This document shows positions 23,560 to 33,988 of a stretch of DNA of 64,000 bases, one piece after another. The translations under genes and the position numbers were made by a program. The stretch is from assembly GCA_963682025.1 (NCBI GenBank), contig OY821520.1, positions 234,884,030-234,948,029 on the forward strand, written 5' to 3'. Origin of the DNA: Cordilura impudica. Its lineage: Eukaryota > Arthropoda > Insecta > Diptera > Scathophagidae. The notes beneath the pieces are model-generated. The model was not told where the DNA came from. It did no database searches and saw only the letters and a program-made list of their open reading frames with translations. Numbering within the stretch: position 1 is the stretch's first letter; each line of letters begins with the position of its first letter.

Positions 23560-26300
23560 AAAATGAAGATTGATATATTTTGTTAAATGACTTTAATAAA
23601 TCTTGCAAAGATCGTAAATTTTAACCTAAAACTTTAGTAAAATTAAAAAAAAAATCGTCGTTTCTTTAATAAAGTCATCCTAATAACTTTAGTAAAATTG
23701 AATAAATAACTTGGTTTCTTTAACAAAGTCATCCTGTTTTAAAATTCAGTAAAAACAATAATATAATTCATATCTTTTGAGGTAAAATAAGGCATAATTT
23801 AAAACTTTGTTAAAATTAATTAAAATTTGAAGAAATTTAAAGAGCCTAATTTTGATATATTATGAATTTAAAATTTATTTTATTGAGACTTAATGAAAAA
23901 ATTACAATGAAATATAAGAAGCAATTGGAATAAAAAAGAGTACCTTAGAACTATAGTGTTTAAATTTTCATTGGAGTTAAGAGAGTAGGTTTGTTTGCTC
24001 CCGACCAAATATTATATAACTTGAGACGTGTGTCTTGGTTAGTATATATACGAAAATAATAAAAACAAAATTATAAATTAAATAACGTTTCAACAGAAAC
24101 CCAAATAAATTTTCAAATTTTAACAATACAAAAATTAAATTTTAGAACTCAATAGAAATCCCTAAGCTAAACGAAAACTCAGTGAAAAATACAAAGTTTT
24201 GAAATTTGAAAAATGTAAAGAAAATTACATGAAGATAAAACTTAAATTAAACTTGCGGAAATTGTTAAATTAAATTTATAAAATAAACTTAATTAAACTT
24301 TTTGGATTTGACAAAGCCATCACATTTTTTAAAATTTAATAACAATTTAAAAAATATATGTATAAATTATAATTCAATACAAATCCTTCAGATAACACTT
24401 AGTCATCATATAAAAAGTAAAAATTTTTGTAATTTGGAATATTTAAAGAATCTAATTTTGACACGTTATGAAAAGTCGTTAAATACAAAAAAAAAACTTG
24501 CCTAATTTAACAAACCCACTGCATTTTTTATGAATATAAAAACATACAAATTATAAAGCTCAATAAAAATCTTTAAGGTTAACAAAGCCAAAATATAAAA
24601 CTTAGTTCATTTTATAAAGTAAAAAGTTTTGAAATTTGAAAATTTTTAAGAATGTAAATTATAAATTAAGTCGTTAAATTGAACTTATAAAATCAACAAA
24701 AAGAAACTTTTTGGATTTAACAAAGCCAACACATTTTTTAAATTTAATTGATAAAATATATATATATAAAATATGTATATATAAAATATGTATTTTATCA
24801 AAAAATGTAGGTAAATTTACAAAATTTGAAAAATTTTAAGCTCTAAATTTTGACATGTGAAAACTCGTTAACATACGTTAAATTCAGCTTATTAAGATAA
24901 AAAAAATTAAAATTTTACAATATATAAATTATATAAATGTTAAATTAAAACCCAATAAAAATCGTTAAGCAAAAAATAAAACTTTTTTATTTAAAATTTT
25001 AAAGATTCTAATATTGGTACATTTAAATTCTTTTAATATAACTGTTTTAATGAAAAAAGAAACAGTCACCAGATTTTTAAAATTTAAGAAAAAACAAAAA
25101 TAAATATCAATTGTAGAATTGATTAGAATTGATTCATTAAATTAAATGCTTAATTAAAGTATTTTTTTTTTTAAAAATTTTGTTATTTTTTCAAAAAAAG
25201 TTTTGAAATTTACAAAATTTGATATTTTTGAAAAATGACTAAATTAACTTAAATTTGCGAAAATCGTTCAAACTAACTTATTAAAATCAACAAAAGGCAA
25301 CTTAAATAATATATATCGCACCTGTACCTCTGAGTAGAGGCATAAAATGGTTCTTTTAATATTTATTATAAAGAATTGCGAATAATAAGTATACAACAGT
25401 AGTTGTTTTTGCGATATTTTCAGTGATCATCAAAAATGATAAGTTTTTTGGGTGCAACTATGTATGTCTTTTTAGTGGATTCTAAAGAAGCTACTCTTAT
25501 TGCGGTAAAGAGGATTACAACTGTATTTTTTGCCAAAGACTAGAAAAACCGATGTAAGATTTTTACAGTGGATAGATACATATGACCAGTGTGTATCGTT
25601 TTCTTGCAAAAAGTGAAAATTTAAAATTTTTGAGTTGACTCACTTTAGAGGTACAGGTGCGATATGTTAAAACCCATTAAAATCGTTAAGGACAACTTAT
25701 TCAAAACTAAAACCTAGTTCATTTTACAAATTAAAAAGTTTTTAATTTTTATGATTCTAAAATTCATTTAATATAACTTATTTAATAAAAAAATAAACAT
25801 ATTTGTTTAATTTAACAAAGCCATTAAATTATTAAAATGTAATAAAAAATTAATAAATAAAAGTATTAGCATTTAATAGAAACAATTAAGGCAATTTTTT
25901 AAAGTATGTATAATGTTGAACTTAGTTAAATTTATAAAAAAAAAATAAAAAAAAAAACAGTTTTGAAATTTGTGACATATAATTTTGATATATTGTGAAA
26001 ATGACGAAATGTAAATAATAAATTATTATAAACTAGCGAAAATCGCTATAAAAAAGAAACTTGTTTAATTTAACAAAGCCCCAAAATTGAATAAAAAAAA
26101 ATATATATATGTATATATTACAATTTAATTTAAAATCCTTAAGGTAATTAAAGGGATAATATGAAACTAGTTAAATTTATAAAATTATAAGTTTTAAAAA
26201 ATTAAAAGAAATTAAAGAAAAAAAAAAACAAATAAAAATCATAAAATAAAAATTTAAAAAAATCATATGAATTTAATATTTAATAGGTATAGCATATACA
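23560..26300. repeat. Degenerate satellite-like repeat, about 200-260 base period
   Basis: A unit carrying TTTAACAAAGCCA, then a run of AAAATTTAAT, then TTTTGAAATTTGAAAA recurs. The ACAAAGCC core appears at about 24311, 24510, 24720, 25815 and 26073. The array is interrupted by the MITE at 25316-25662. Divergence is high, and the edges are approximate. Confidence 0.6.
25316..25662. mobile_element. Mariner/Tc1-type MITE with TA target duplication
   Basis: The ends TCGCACCTGTACCTCT and AGAGGTACAGGTGCGA are perfect inverted repeats, each next to TA (25314-25315 and 25663-25664). Length is 347 bases with no transposase frame. The TA duplication and TIR form fit the mariner/Tc1 superfamily. The perfect ends suggest a fairly recent insertion into the degenerate satellite around it. 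Confidence 0.87.
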
Positions 26301-26814
26301 TATATACATATATTTAAAAATGATTATGAAAAAACAACCAAAATCTAAATACTATTTTTCTTCTTCTTTAAATTAAACTAATTAAATTAAGCTTTTAGCT
26401 TTATCCTTCTTTAAACAAACAACTTAGGTTATTTAACAAAGTTAGGTCTTAAATAAAAATTCTTGAAAATCATTAAATAAATTTTCAATCTTAGTTAAAC
26501 AAAGTTTTACCAAGTTAAGTTCTCAGTTTTTTTTTTTTATAGATTAATTGATTAGATTATTTTTGAGGTTATTTTACAAGATATTTATTAATAAGCCATT
26601 TTATTGTTTCGTAGTTAAAAAAAAAGAAATTCGCTTTTATTATACAATTTTACTATCAATGAAAAAAAAAATTACAATTAAATTTGAAAACTAAATTCTG
26701 CATTAAGAATTGTAAATTGTAAATTTTAGAGAGAGAGAGAAAAAAAATATGTTTAAATATCTACAAGCTAAAAGAAAATACAACATGTGATCAACTTGTA
26801 TATAATGTTTCTAG

Positions 26815-28527
26815 GTCTAGTGTCGAGCAAACGTTGCTGCAACAACAAACACAACCACAGCGACCCCCCTCAAATATACAACAACAAAGACATATAAATA
26901 CCTCCTTAAATCCCATTAACATACCCCCCCATAGTATGGCCACATTCAGACATTCACCCTCCCTTCCATCAGCTTCGGCATCCTCGGCAGCAGCTGCCTC
27001 CAATGCCAACGCCTTACTGGCGAATAATTTTGATTTAGCCTCCTCCTCAGCACCAGCCTCGGCTCAAGACTTCAATAATCTAGCATTGTGGAATCAATTG
27101 ACGCCCAGCCAAAGATTGTTGCTAACACAACAATTCAAAAATTCGGGCGGTCTTTTGGGTAACAGTGCTAAAAGTTCTTTTCCGCCATTGCCTTCATTAC
27201 CACTAGATACTGACTTGATAACTATGTTGGATTATAATCCCAACAAGGCTAAAACATCAAGTAGTGGTGGAGGTGGAGGTGGAGGAGACGGAAGTCATGC
27301 ATCTGCTAGCAATGAGGCCTCGATTGCCAGAGGAAATGGCCAATTTACTAAACCTCATGTACCGCCTTTAATACCCGTTCCAACATTAGATACTCAACGT
27401 AAATCCCAACGTCCTACAATGTCAACGGGATCGGCTCCTCTGGCCACAGTTCCCCTGAATTCTTCGGCCGCCTTAGAAGATTTTGAAAAGAAATTCAAAA
27501 TGAATGACGAAATGAGAGCGGTAGTACAAAAGGTCTTATCAAATCCGGACTTATCCACCTTTATACAAACAAATGCCTCCAATACCTTTGTGCCTTTTAT
27601 ATCGCCACCCATATCACCGGCAAATGGCGGTGGTTCTTCAGTGTCCATAGTACCTAATCCTCATGTTACGATAACACCGCAATTGCCATCCCACTTTGCA
27701 CATAGTAGTTCGGCTCATTCACCGTCCGCCTCGTCAGCTTCGTCGACATCTTCATCGTCTGGTGGCAGTAGGCAAAAGAGCGTTATATGCTCGACAAATA
27801 CTATGGGCGTTGGTATTTCGCTTCTGCCCGCTTCGGTCAATTCGCAAACGTCCTCCTCCCATTCTCCATCTCCTAGTCGAACGAAAATGACGTCTTACAA
27901 CACGTACAGTCACCATCAACAATCACAACCGCCACCACTTTCTTCCTCCACCGCCAACTCCTCCTCCTCTTCCTCCTCCACCACTTCTAAACCCACAACA
28001 CCAATGGAAGTAATCGATTTATCTTCCCCTCGAAGGTCTCTGCAAGCTGCCTCAGCCTATCTGCAGCAACAGCAACAACAACAACAGCAGCAACAGCAAC
28101 AAGCTGCTGCTGCCGTCGCCGTTGCCCAACAACAAAGTCAACAGCGATTAGCAGCTGCTGTAGCCCAACATCACTCTCAGCAAAACGGTCGCAATTCCTC
28201 CAACTCATCTGCCTCATCACAAGCCAACACGGCAAGCATGCATTTGCAGCGTCACGCTATGGCTGCAGCGGCTGCCGCCGATAATGCTCAACGCTTGAAT
28301 ATCATCCCCGAAATACCCACCAACAATTTGAATGTGCCGCCCTATAAGGTGCAAAAAGTTTTTGTGGATACCCATATGGTGCCGTGTATCAATATGAAGG
28401 CCTACCATGACAATGAACAGCTTATGACTTTGACGGATTTCCAGAAATATTTCTTCCCTAATGTACCACTGGATCAGTGTAAGCGGCTAATTGAAGCTTT
28501 GGGCGTGGAACTTTACAAGGGTAATAG
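26815..28527 (+). CDS. Large internal exon, Gln/Ser/Ala/Pro-rich nuclear-type protein
   Basis: This 1713-base exon runs from the acceptor GTTTCTAG to the donor AG|GTGAGT. It is phase 2 on both sides and open throughout (571 codons including split ones). The product is mostly disordered: Ser, Pro and Ala runs, a Gly run, a 13-residue poly-Gln followed by Ala/Gln repeats, and PRRSL- and SPSRT-like short motifs. The last 70 residues are quite different, ordered and hydrophobic (VFVDTHMVPCINMKAY, LTDFQKYFFPNVPLDQCKRL, then IEALGVELYKGN). They look like the beginning of a conserved domain that continues in the next exon. The composition suits a transcriptional cofactor, but I do not recognise the family and assign no function. 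Confidence 0.88.
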
Positions 28528-28671
28528 GTGAGTCCAGTAGCGTTTATTTATAAACTAAATATTTTTTAAGACAGTCACAACAAAAACTGAGTGCTCACCA
28601 TTTTTTTACTGCTATTTAATTTTTTTTTTTTAAACATAAAATATTTAATTTTAGTCTTTAAAATATACAGA

Positions 28672-29085
28672 AACAAGTAAGAAAATTATAGTCGGTCTAG
28701 ACCGACTATGCGATACCCTATACCATGCGTTTAGAGACCCTATCTCTTAGGTCCAACTAATTAGATATAGAAAATAAGCATAAACCAAATTTGAGTGGCA
28801 TTATAATTAATTTGTTGCCTTCTTGTATAGGGAAAAATTCATTGGTTTGTAAAAAGATATACAAACCAAATTTGAGAAAAATCAGCAATATTTTTGTTTT
28901 TTGATAGATTTAAGTGAAGATCGGGAATCAGTTTCATAAGGGAGCTATAACTAAGAATTATCCTATAGGATTTTTTTTAGACTACAGATAAATGGATGTA
29001 ATAAATATACACGAACCCTGAACATGAACCGTTTTCACCAATTTCAATAGCGGTCATCCTATGGCCGATAGAAGCTTATAAAAAC
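28672..29085 (-). mobile_element. DINE-1-like element, internally deleted, in intron
   Basis: It begins AACAAGTAAGAAAATTATAG with the TAGTCGGTCTAGACCGACTA hairpin on the left and fades near GGCCGATAGAAGCTTATAAA. It lacks the 5' end and part of the middle. Confidence 0.78.
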
Positions 29086-29109
29086 AATAAAACAATAAAA
29101 ACAAAAGCA

Positions 29110-29510
29110 GTACTTGTTTTTAATAACTAAAAACGGATTGTTCTTAAAAAATCACTTAGAACACAGAAATTTTCATAATTTAATTTTCATATTTTAATAC
29201 TTAATGTTGGGTCACTGAAATTTTCGCTTATTCTTACTATAGAGCTTTGACCAAATCGTTTTTGTTATGAATTTCTCTTTCTCTTATCTTTTTTCCCAAA
29301 TGATCCCATAGATTTTCGATGGGTTTGGATTATTATAGAGAAGTCACAACTTAGTATGGATGCCCGTATGTTTTAGGTCGTTGTCCTGGTTGACGATATA
29401 ATTTGGGGCTCAAATGAGTCTTTAAAATGTCGATATATTTTTTGCGATCCTAACATTTCATCGATTATATGCAAATCTCCGACTTTTATATTTTATAGAT
29501 TAGATACTAA
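29110..29510 (-). pseudogene. Tc1-like transposase fragment
   Basis: Reading on the minus strand, successive frames give pieces such as YIVNQDNDLKHT, then NPNPSKIYGIIWEKR close to the common NPIENLWDHLGKKIRE block, then KNDLVKAL-like residues. The QDND-KHT and NP-PIENLW patterns hold the second and third catalytic regions of Tc1/mariner DD34E transposases. Only this C-terminal part remains, with stops, and I found no TIRs. It lies in the intron of the host gene. Confidence 0.68.
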
Positions 29511-29546
29511 GAGATTATTTCTTTTTCTTTTTTCTATTTTTTCCAG

Positions 29547-29700
29547 ACACCAATTAAAAGTTCTCATGGAACATGATCGTCAACACAATGAAAATATTCC
29601 TCTGGTACAGGTTAGAGATATTCTAAAATACATGACACAATTATCATTCATGATAAGGAATCAAGAGCAACCACCCAATAAGAGGTCACGTATAAGCTAG
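29547..29700 (+). CDS. 3' exon completing the conserved C-terminal domain, TAG stop
   Basis: The acceptor TTTTTTCCAG precedes an exon that completes an Arg codon and continues HQLKVLMEHDRQHNENIPLV, QVRDILKYMTQLSFMIRN, then EQPPNKRSRIS and TAG (29698-29700). Together with the end of the previous exon this gives about 110 ordered residues, the only clearly folded-looking part of the protein. The tail KRSR may be a nuclear localisation signal (inference). The frame continues without another stop for 456 codons beyond this TAG. Confidence 0.88.
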
Positions 29701-31071
29701 GAATTGGGCTGGGGAGGACAACATGCAACATCAGCAGCAGCAGCAGCAGCAACATCGTCGGCAACATTATCAACATCTCAAGAACTACATCAACAGCTAC
29801 AGCAACAACATAGAGACACCAGAAACCATTCAGACACAACTGGTAACACAAAAACAGAACAAACTTCTGCAGCAATTTCGTCATCTATGTCGAATAAAAA
29901 CATAAATTCCGCACATCATAAAACACCATTAGCCCCACCGGCACCGCACAATAATGCGCTTGATATGTTGTACTCCCCGTTGTCAGCCTCATCTACGTCT
30001 TTGTCTGCGTCGTCATCATCATCAATATCATCTACAGCACGGCAACAACAGCAGCAAATGTTGCAACATCAACAAAATGCTCTACATCAATTCCATCAAC
30101 ATCAGCAACAACTCTTACAGCAACATCACCATCACCAGCAACAACAACAACAACAGCAGCAGCAGCAGCATCAACAGCACCAACAGCTTATGGAGAAAAG
30201 TCACCAAAGTAAAAATTCTTCGGTTACATCCTCGTCCTTGAACAAAACAGGTTTATCTTCCTCGTCATCGAGTTCAACAGCCGCCCAACGACTCTCAGCC
30301 GCACAACAATTGGCAGCAGCTGCTGCTGCCGAAAGTGCGGCTGCTTATTATTCGGCTGCAGCAGCAGCTGCTGCTACTATGTTAAGTCCTCCCTTGAGTG
30401 CGACTGCTACCAATTCGACTTTAAGTGCCGTTAATCCATTTGCAAATCCGTTTGATTGGTTAGGAGCCACCACAGCCCCTTCTACATCGGCTGCTCAAAA
30501 GCGCTCATCCTCAAACTCTTCCTCATCGTCAACAACTAATCGCAATGGCAGTTCTAATCACTCGACTCTGGGAGCTACGGCTACGGATTTCTTATCTATG
30601 TTTAATGGTGGTGGCCATTCAACATCAGCAGCTGCCAACAATCATCTGGCTTCTATGAATACAACAGCTGAATCTGCAAATCATCAAAGATCTTCATCAA
30701 ATGCTTCGGCCTCATCTTTGGCTTCCACATCTTCCACAACCACCACAGGCAATAAGTCATCGGCCTTTTCTGTGGCCTCTTTAACTTCCAACACCAACAA
30801 CTCGGCTAACTCTTCAAATCTTCAAAATAACACTGCAGCAAATACAACATCTTCATCTTCATCAATGGCAGGCCATGCTGCTGCTGCTTCAGCAGCCTTA
30901 TTTGGTGTTGCTGCTCCATTTTCGGCTCCTGCTCTTGTTAATCCGTATCCTCCCCATCTGCCGGGCGTAGTGGCCGGTACACATGGTCTACCCTCGCCCA
31001 CAATATATCCACCAACGCCACCACCTTCGGCTCCTTGGATACATCCGTGGTATGCTGGCGATACTTTTTAA
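29701..31071 (+). CDS. In-frame extension after TAG, candidate stop-codon readthrough product
   Basis: The frame continues directly after the TAG at 29698-29700 for 456 codons to TAA at 31071. It encodes Ala, Gln, His and Ser/Asn runs interrupted by specific peptides such as NPFANPFDWLGATTAP, GVVAGTHGLPSPTIYPP and APWIHPWYAGDTF at the end. Repeated residues use mixed synonymous codons (GCA/GCT/GCC/GCG, TCA/TCG/TCT/TCC), so selection on protein is more likely than plain triplet expansion. The first in-frame ATG is at 29887, about 60 codons in, so separate initiation would leave coding-like sequence unused. I found no phase-compatible acceptor at its start. The TAG context (AGC TAG GAA) is not the leakiest type. 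Alternatives are an unseen splice form or a recent nonsense mutation. Confidence 0.68.
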   Translation, partial: ELGWGGQHATSAAAAAATSSATLSTSQELHQQLQQQHRDTRNHSDTTGNTKTEQTSAAISSSMSNKNINSAHHKTPLAPPAPHNNALDMLYSPLSASSTSLSASSSSSISSTARQQQQQMLQHQQNALHQFHQHQQQLLQQHHHHQQQQQQQQQQQHQQHQQLMEKSHQSKNSSVTSSSLNKTGLSSSSSSSTAAQRLSAAQQLAAAAAAESAAAYYSAAAAAAATMLSPPLSATATNSTLSAVNPFANPFDWLGATTAPSTSAAQKRSSSNSSSSSTTNRNGSSNHSTLGATATDFLSMFNGGGHSTSAAANNHLASMNTTAESANHQRSSSNASASSLASTSSTTTTGNKSSAFSVASLTSNTNNSANSSNLQNNTAANTTSSSSSMAGHAAAASAALFGVAAPFSAPALVNPYPPHLPGVVAGTHGLPSPTIYPPTPPPSAPWIHPWYAGDTF

Positions 31072-33330
31072 AGAGAGAAATGTAAGAATTTTAACATTTT
31101 ATATTTTTAAATTACAAATATGTTTCATTTACATTATTAATTTACTCTTTCCATTAAAATTTGTTATCCGCTTCTTTGGTTATTAAGAGAATATTTTTAT
31201 ATAAAGAAGCTTTAAGGATATTTCTTTGAAGAAACAAAAAAAAAAAAAAAAAAAGACGAAAAAATACGAAAGCATAAAACAACCAAAGTTTTTGGTTTAA
31301 AATCTAAAATTTAATTAAAATTCAATTTCGTTAAATTTTGAGTTATGTTGTAATAAAAGAAGTTTCATGATCATAAACAAAGTTAAGAGAACATTAATCA
31401 CAATTTGGGAGAATAATTTTTTGAGATAGTCGTAAAATTTAAGTCACACAGTTTAAAGGTTTAAAACCGAGTTTAAGGGCTGTCAATTAAACTGGGTTTA
31501 ATTAAATTCACGATTTTTAATCTGTTAGTCAAATAGTTTCAAAATTATAAGTGTTAACATTGACATTCCAAAAACTGGATATTAAAAATTTGGATTTTAA
31601 CTAAATTATATTTAATTAAACTAAGTTTAACTAAATTTGGGATGTCATTTAAACTTAGTTTGTTTAAACAAAATCAACTCGCCGCATTCGATATCGAGTA
31701 AAAACAATCAGAATTCCACATTTAGGTTTTGTATTTAAAGAAAATGGACAAACGTAAGACCTCGTTTTACTTATACTCTTAACCAGGGGCCAAAATTCGC
31801 TTACACTGGCAGTAAAATTATTCTTAGTATTTTATTTTGAAAAATAAAAAAATAATTTCGATCGAAAAATTTCAATTACGAATGCGACCCCTGTTTAAAG
31901 TTATAAAACCAAGTTTAAGGTTTAAGTTTAGCTTAGATTAACTTATGATTTTTTAAGCTGCAGTCAAACAATTTGCAAATTGTAAGTGTTAAAAATCTGA
32001 CATTCTAAATACTCTAGGTTTTACTAGGTTTAATTAAATCAAGTTTTACCAAACTAGGTTAAATTAAACTGGGGTTTACTAGCTTTAATTATACTTGGTT
32101 TTACTAAACTAGGTTTAGTATAAACAATATTTACTAAACTTGGTTTAATTGAAATATGTTAACTAAAGTAGATTTCACTAACTAGGTTATACTAAACTAG
32201 GTTTAATCAAAATAAGTTAGCTAAGTTAATAAACTAGGCTTAATTTAACTAGATTCAATTAAACTAAACATACTTAAACTAGGCTTAATCAAACTCGACT
32301 TTAACTAGGTTTAATTAAATTAGGTTTAATTAAATTAGGTTTAATTAAACTAGGTTGAATTGAAATAAGTTAACTATGTTTAATTAAACTAGGATTAATT
32401 AAACTTGGTTTAACTGATGTCCCGACCACAAAACATTTGCCTGAGTAAAATAACCAACTTATAAAGGAATTGCAACTGAAATTTTTTTAAAGAGTTTTTA
32501 AAAAAATACAGAATTTTTAAGCAAAACAGAAAATTGAGAGTATGATTTTATAACAACATCAAAAAGAGAGTTTTTATATAAGAGCAAGAATATAAGAGAA
32601 CACAACCTTTGAAAGAGAGAAATATTAGAAAATTTGAAGGAAAACTAATTGTAAATAATGGTTAAAAAAAATAAGCAGAACAGAACCTTTGAATGAAAGA
32701 AATATTAGAAAATTTGAAGGAAAACTATTTGTATTTAACAATAAAATATAAAAAAAATTAAAAACTCTTTGGTTAATTTTAATGAGCAGTCACTTTCAAA
32801 GAGAACCCCACATGTTTTGTTAAATGATAAACGGGAATTAAAGAAATTACTTTACTTTTTTACTTTTAAGGTCATATGCTTCTTCATATGTAAAGAAATT
32901 TCTGAAGTTGAAGTAGATTTAATACTAAGCTGAAGGGAAATCTATTAACATTATCGTTTGTTACAAAATATCGATCTTATTACCAATACAACTTACAACC
33001 AATAGAATTTATGACTGGTAATAAAATCTAATTTTAAAATTTTATGCAAAGCCAAGAAAGAGAAAGATATTAGCTTAAAATCATAAGTTTAGTTAAATAT
33101 TTTAATATTTTATTTTAATATTAATATTTAAAATATTATTTTAGTTTTTATTAAACATTTTTTTATTTTACTTCAAAGCCAAAGTTTAGTTTAAGTGTAA
33201 ACTTCATTTTAGAATCATTTCTTCAGATTTTTTAAATGAAATCTAATATCTTAAAAATTAAAATACATCGCTTAAACTTTTCAATAATTTAACTTAAACT
33301 TTGAAAATAGCGCATACAGACTCCTCCGAG
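31072..33330 (+). other. Probable 3' UTR and AT-rich flank with a TTAATTAAACTAGGT repeat
   Basis: This region follows the last stop of the host gene. It contains an A20 tract (about 31235) and, at 32020-32420, some 20 loose repeats of AACTAGGTTTAATTAAAC. Related motifs occur from 31440. No frame or RNA gene is recognised. The extent of the UTR cannot be fixed. Confidence 0.45.
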
Positions 33331-33988
33331 GATAACTTCAATTTTTTGGTTTCGAAGTGTTGGGATGACGAGCAGAGCAGTTCTTTCCGGGGAACCTAAA
33401 TATGAAGCATATGAGCAATAGGTTTCGCCAAGTAATAATTTCTTGCGGAGCGGAGAAATTATAAAAGGTTTTATTGCCGATGAACAATATCACAAAAAAG
33501 AAGAACAGAAGTGGTTTCGTGATTAATCTTTTATTTGTTAAATAAATATATAACCCACGGGATGGGTATTCCTTTGCTCACCGTTTTCGTTAATGGTTAA
33601 AAATATGTTTTGTATAATTACAGCTTATACATTTAGTAAATTTAGCTTACGATACGTTTTAGATAAATTCATATAATTCACAATAGGTTTTTTTTTTTGA
33701 TTACTCGTTATAGCTTACGATAAGTATTATGTACAAAATAGGATACAATTTGAAATTCAATTTTGGTTAATTCATTTGTTATAAAAATTTTTATTGTCTA
33801 ATTAATTAAATTAGAAATGCCGCCCCGTCAATGGTGAAGGCTTTCAGTTTGCTTGTGCGCATAGCACTTGTGCAAGAGATTGGATTGCTTGAGAAAGGAT
33901 TCGTTGGACTGGGATGACTGCATCTGCATGGTGGCTAGTACGCTGATGTTGGAAAAGTTTTACGATTGGTCGTTTTATGGTGCCAGTG
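33331..33988. other. Unassigned stretch between the UTR-like region and a decayed gene
   Basis: Moderately complex sequence without an open frame. Minus-strand pieces near 33830-33960 (NLLHKCYAHKQTESL-like) look coding in composition. They might belong to the decayed gene that follows or to a retroelement. I cannot assign them. Confidence 0.3.

Noticed and set aside
26791..28408. Minus-strand and shifted frames over the large exon
   Set aside because: They are shadows of the Gln/Ser-rich exon, which has splice sites and phase support on the plus strand.
29701..31071. Separate downstream gene instead of an extension
   Set aside because: The frame is continuous with the preceding exon, coding-like sequence precedes the first ATG by about 60 codons, and there is no promoter or intron signal. 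It is kept only as a less likely alternative.
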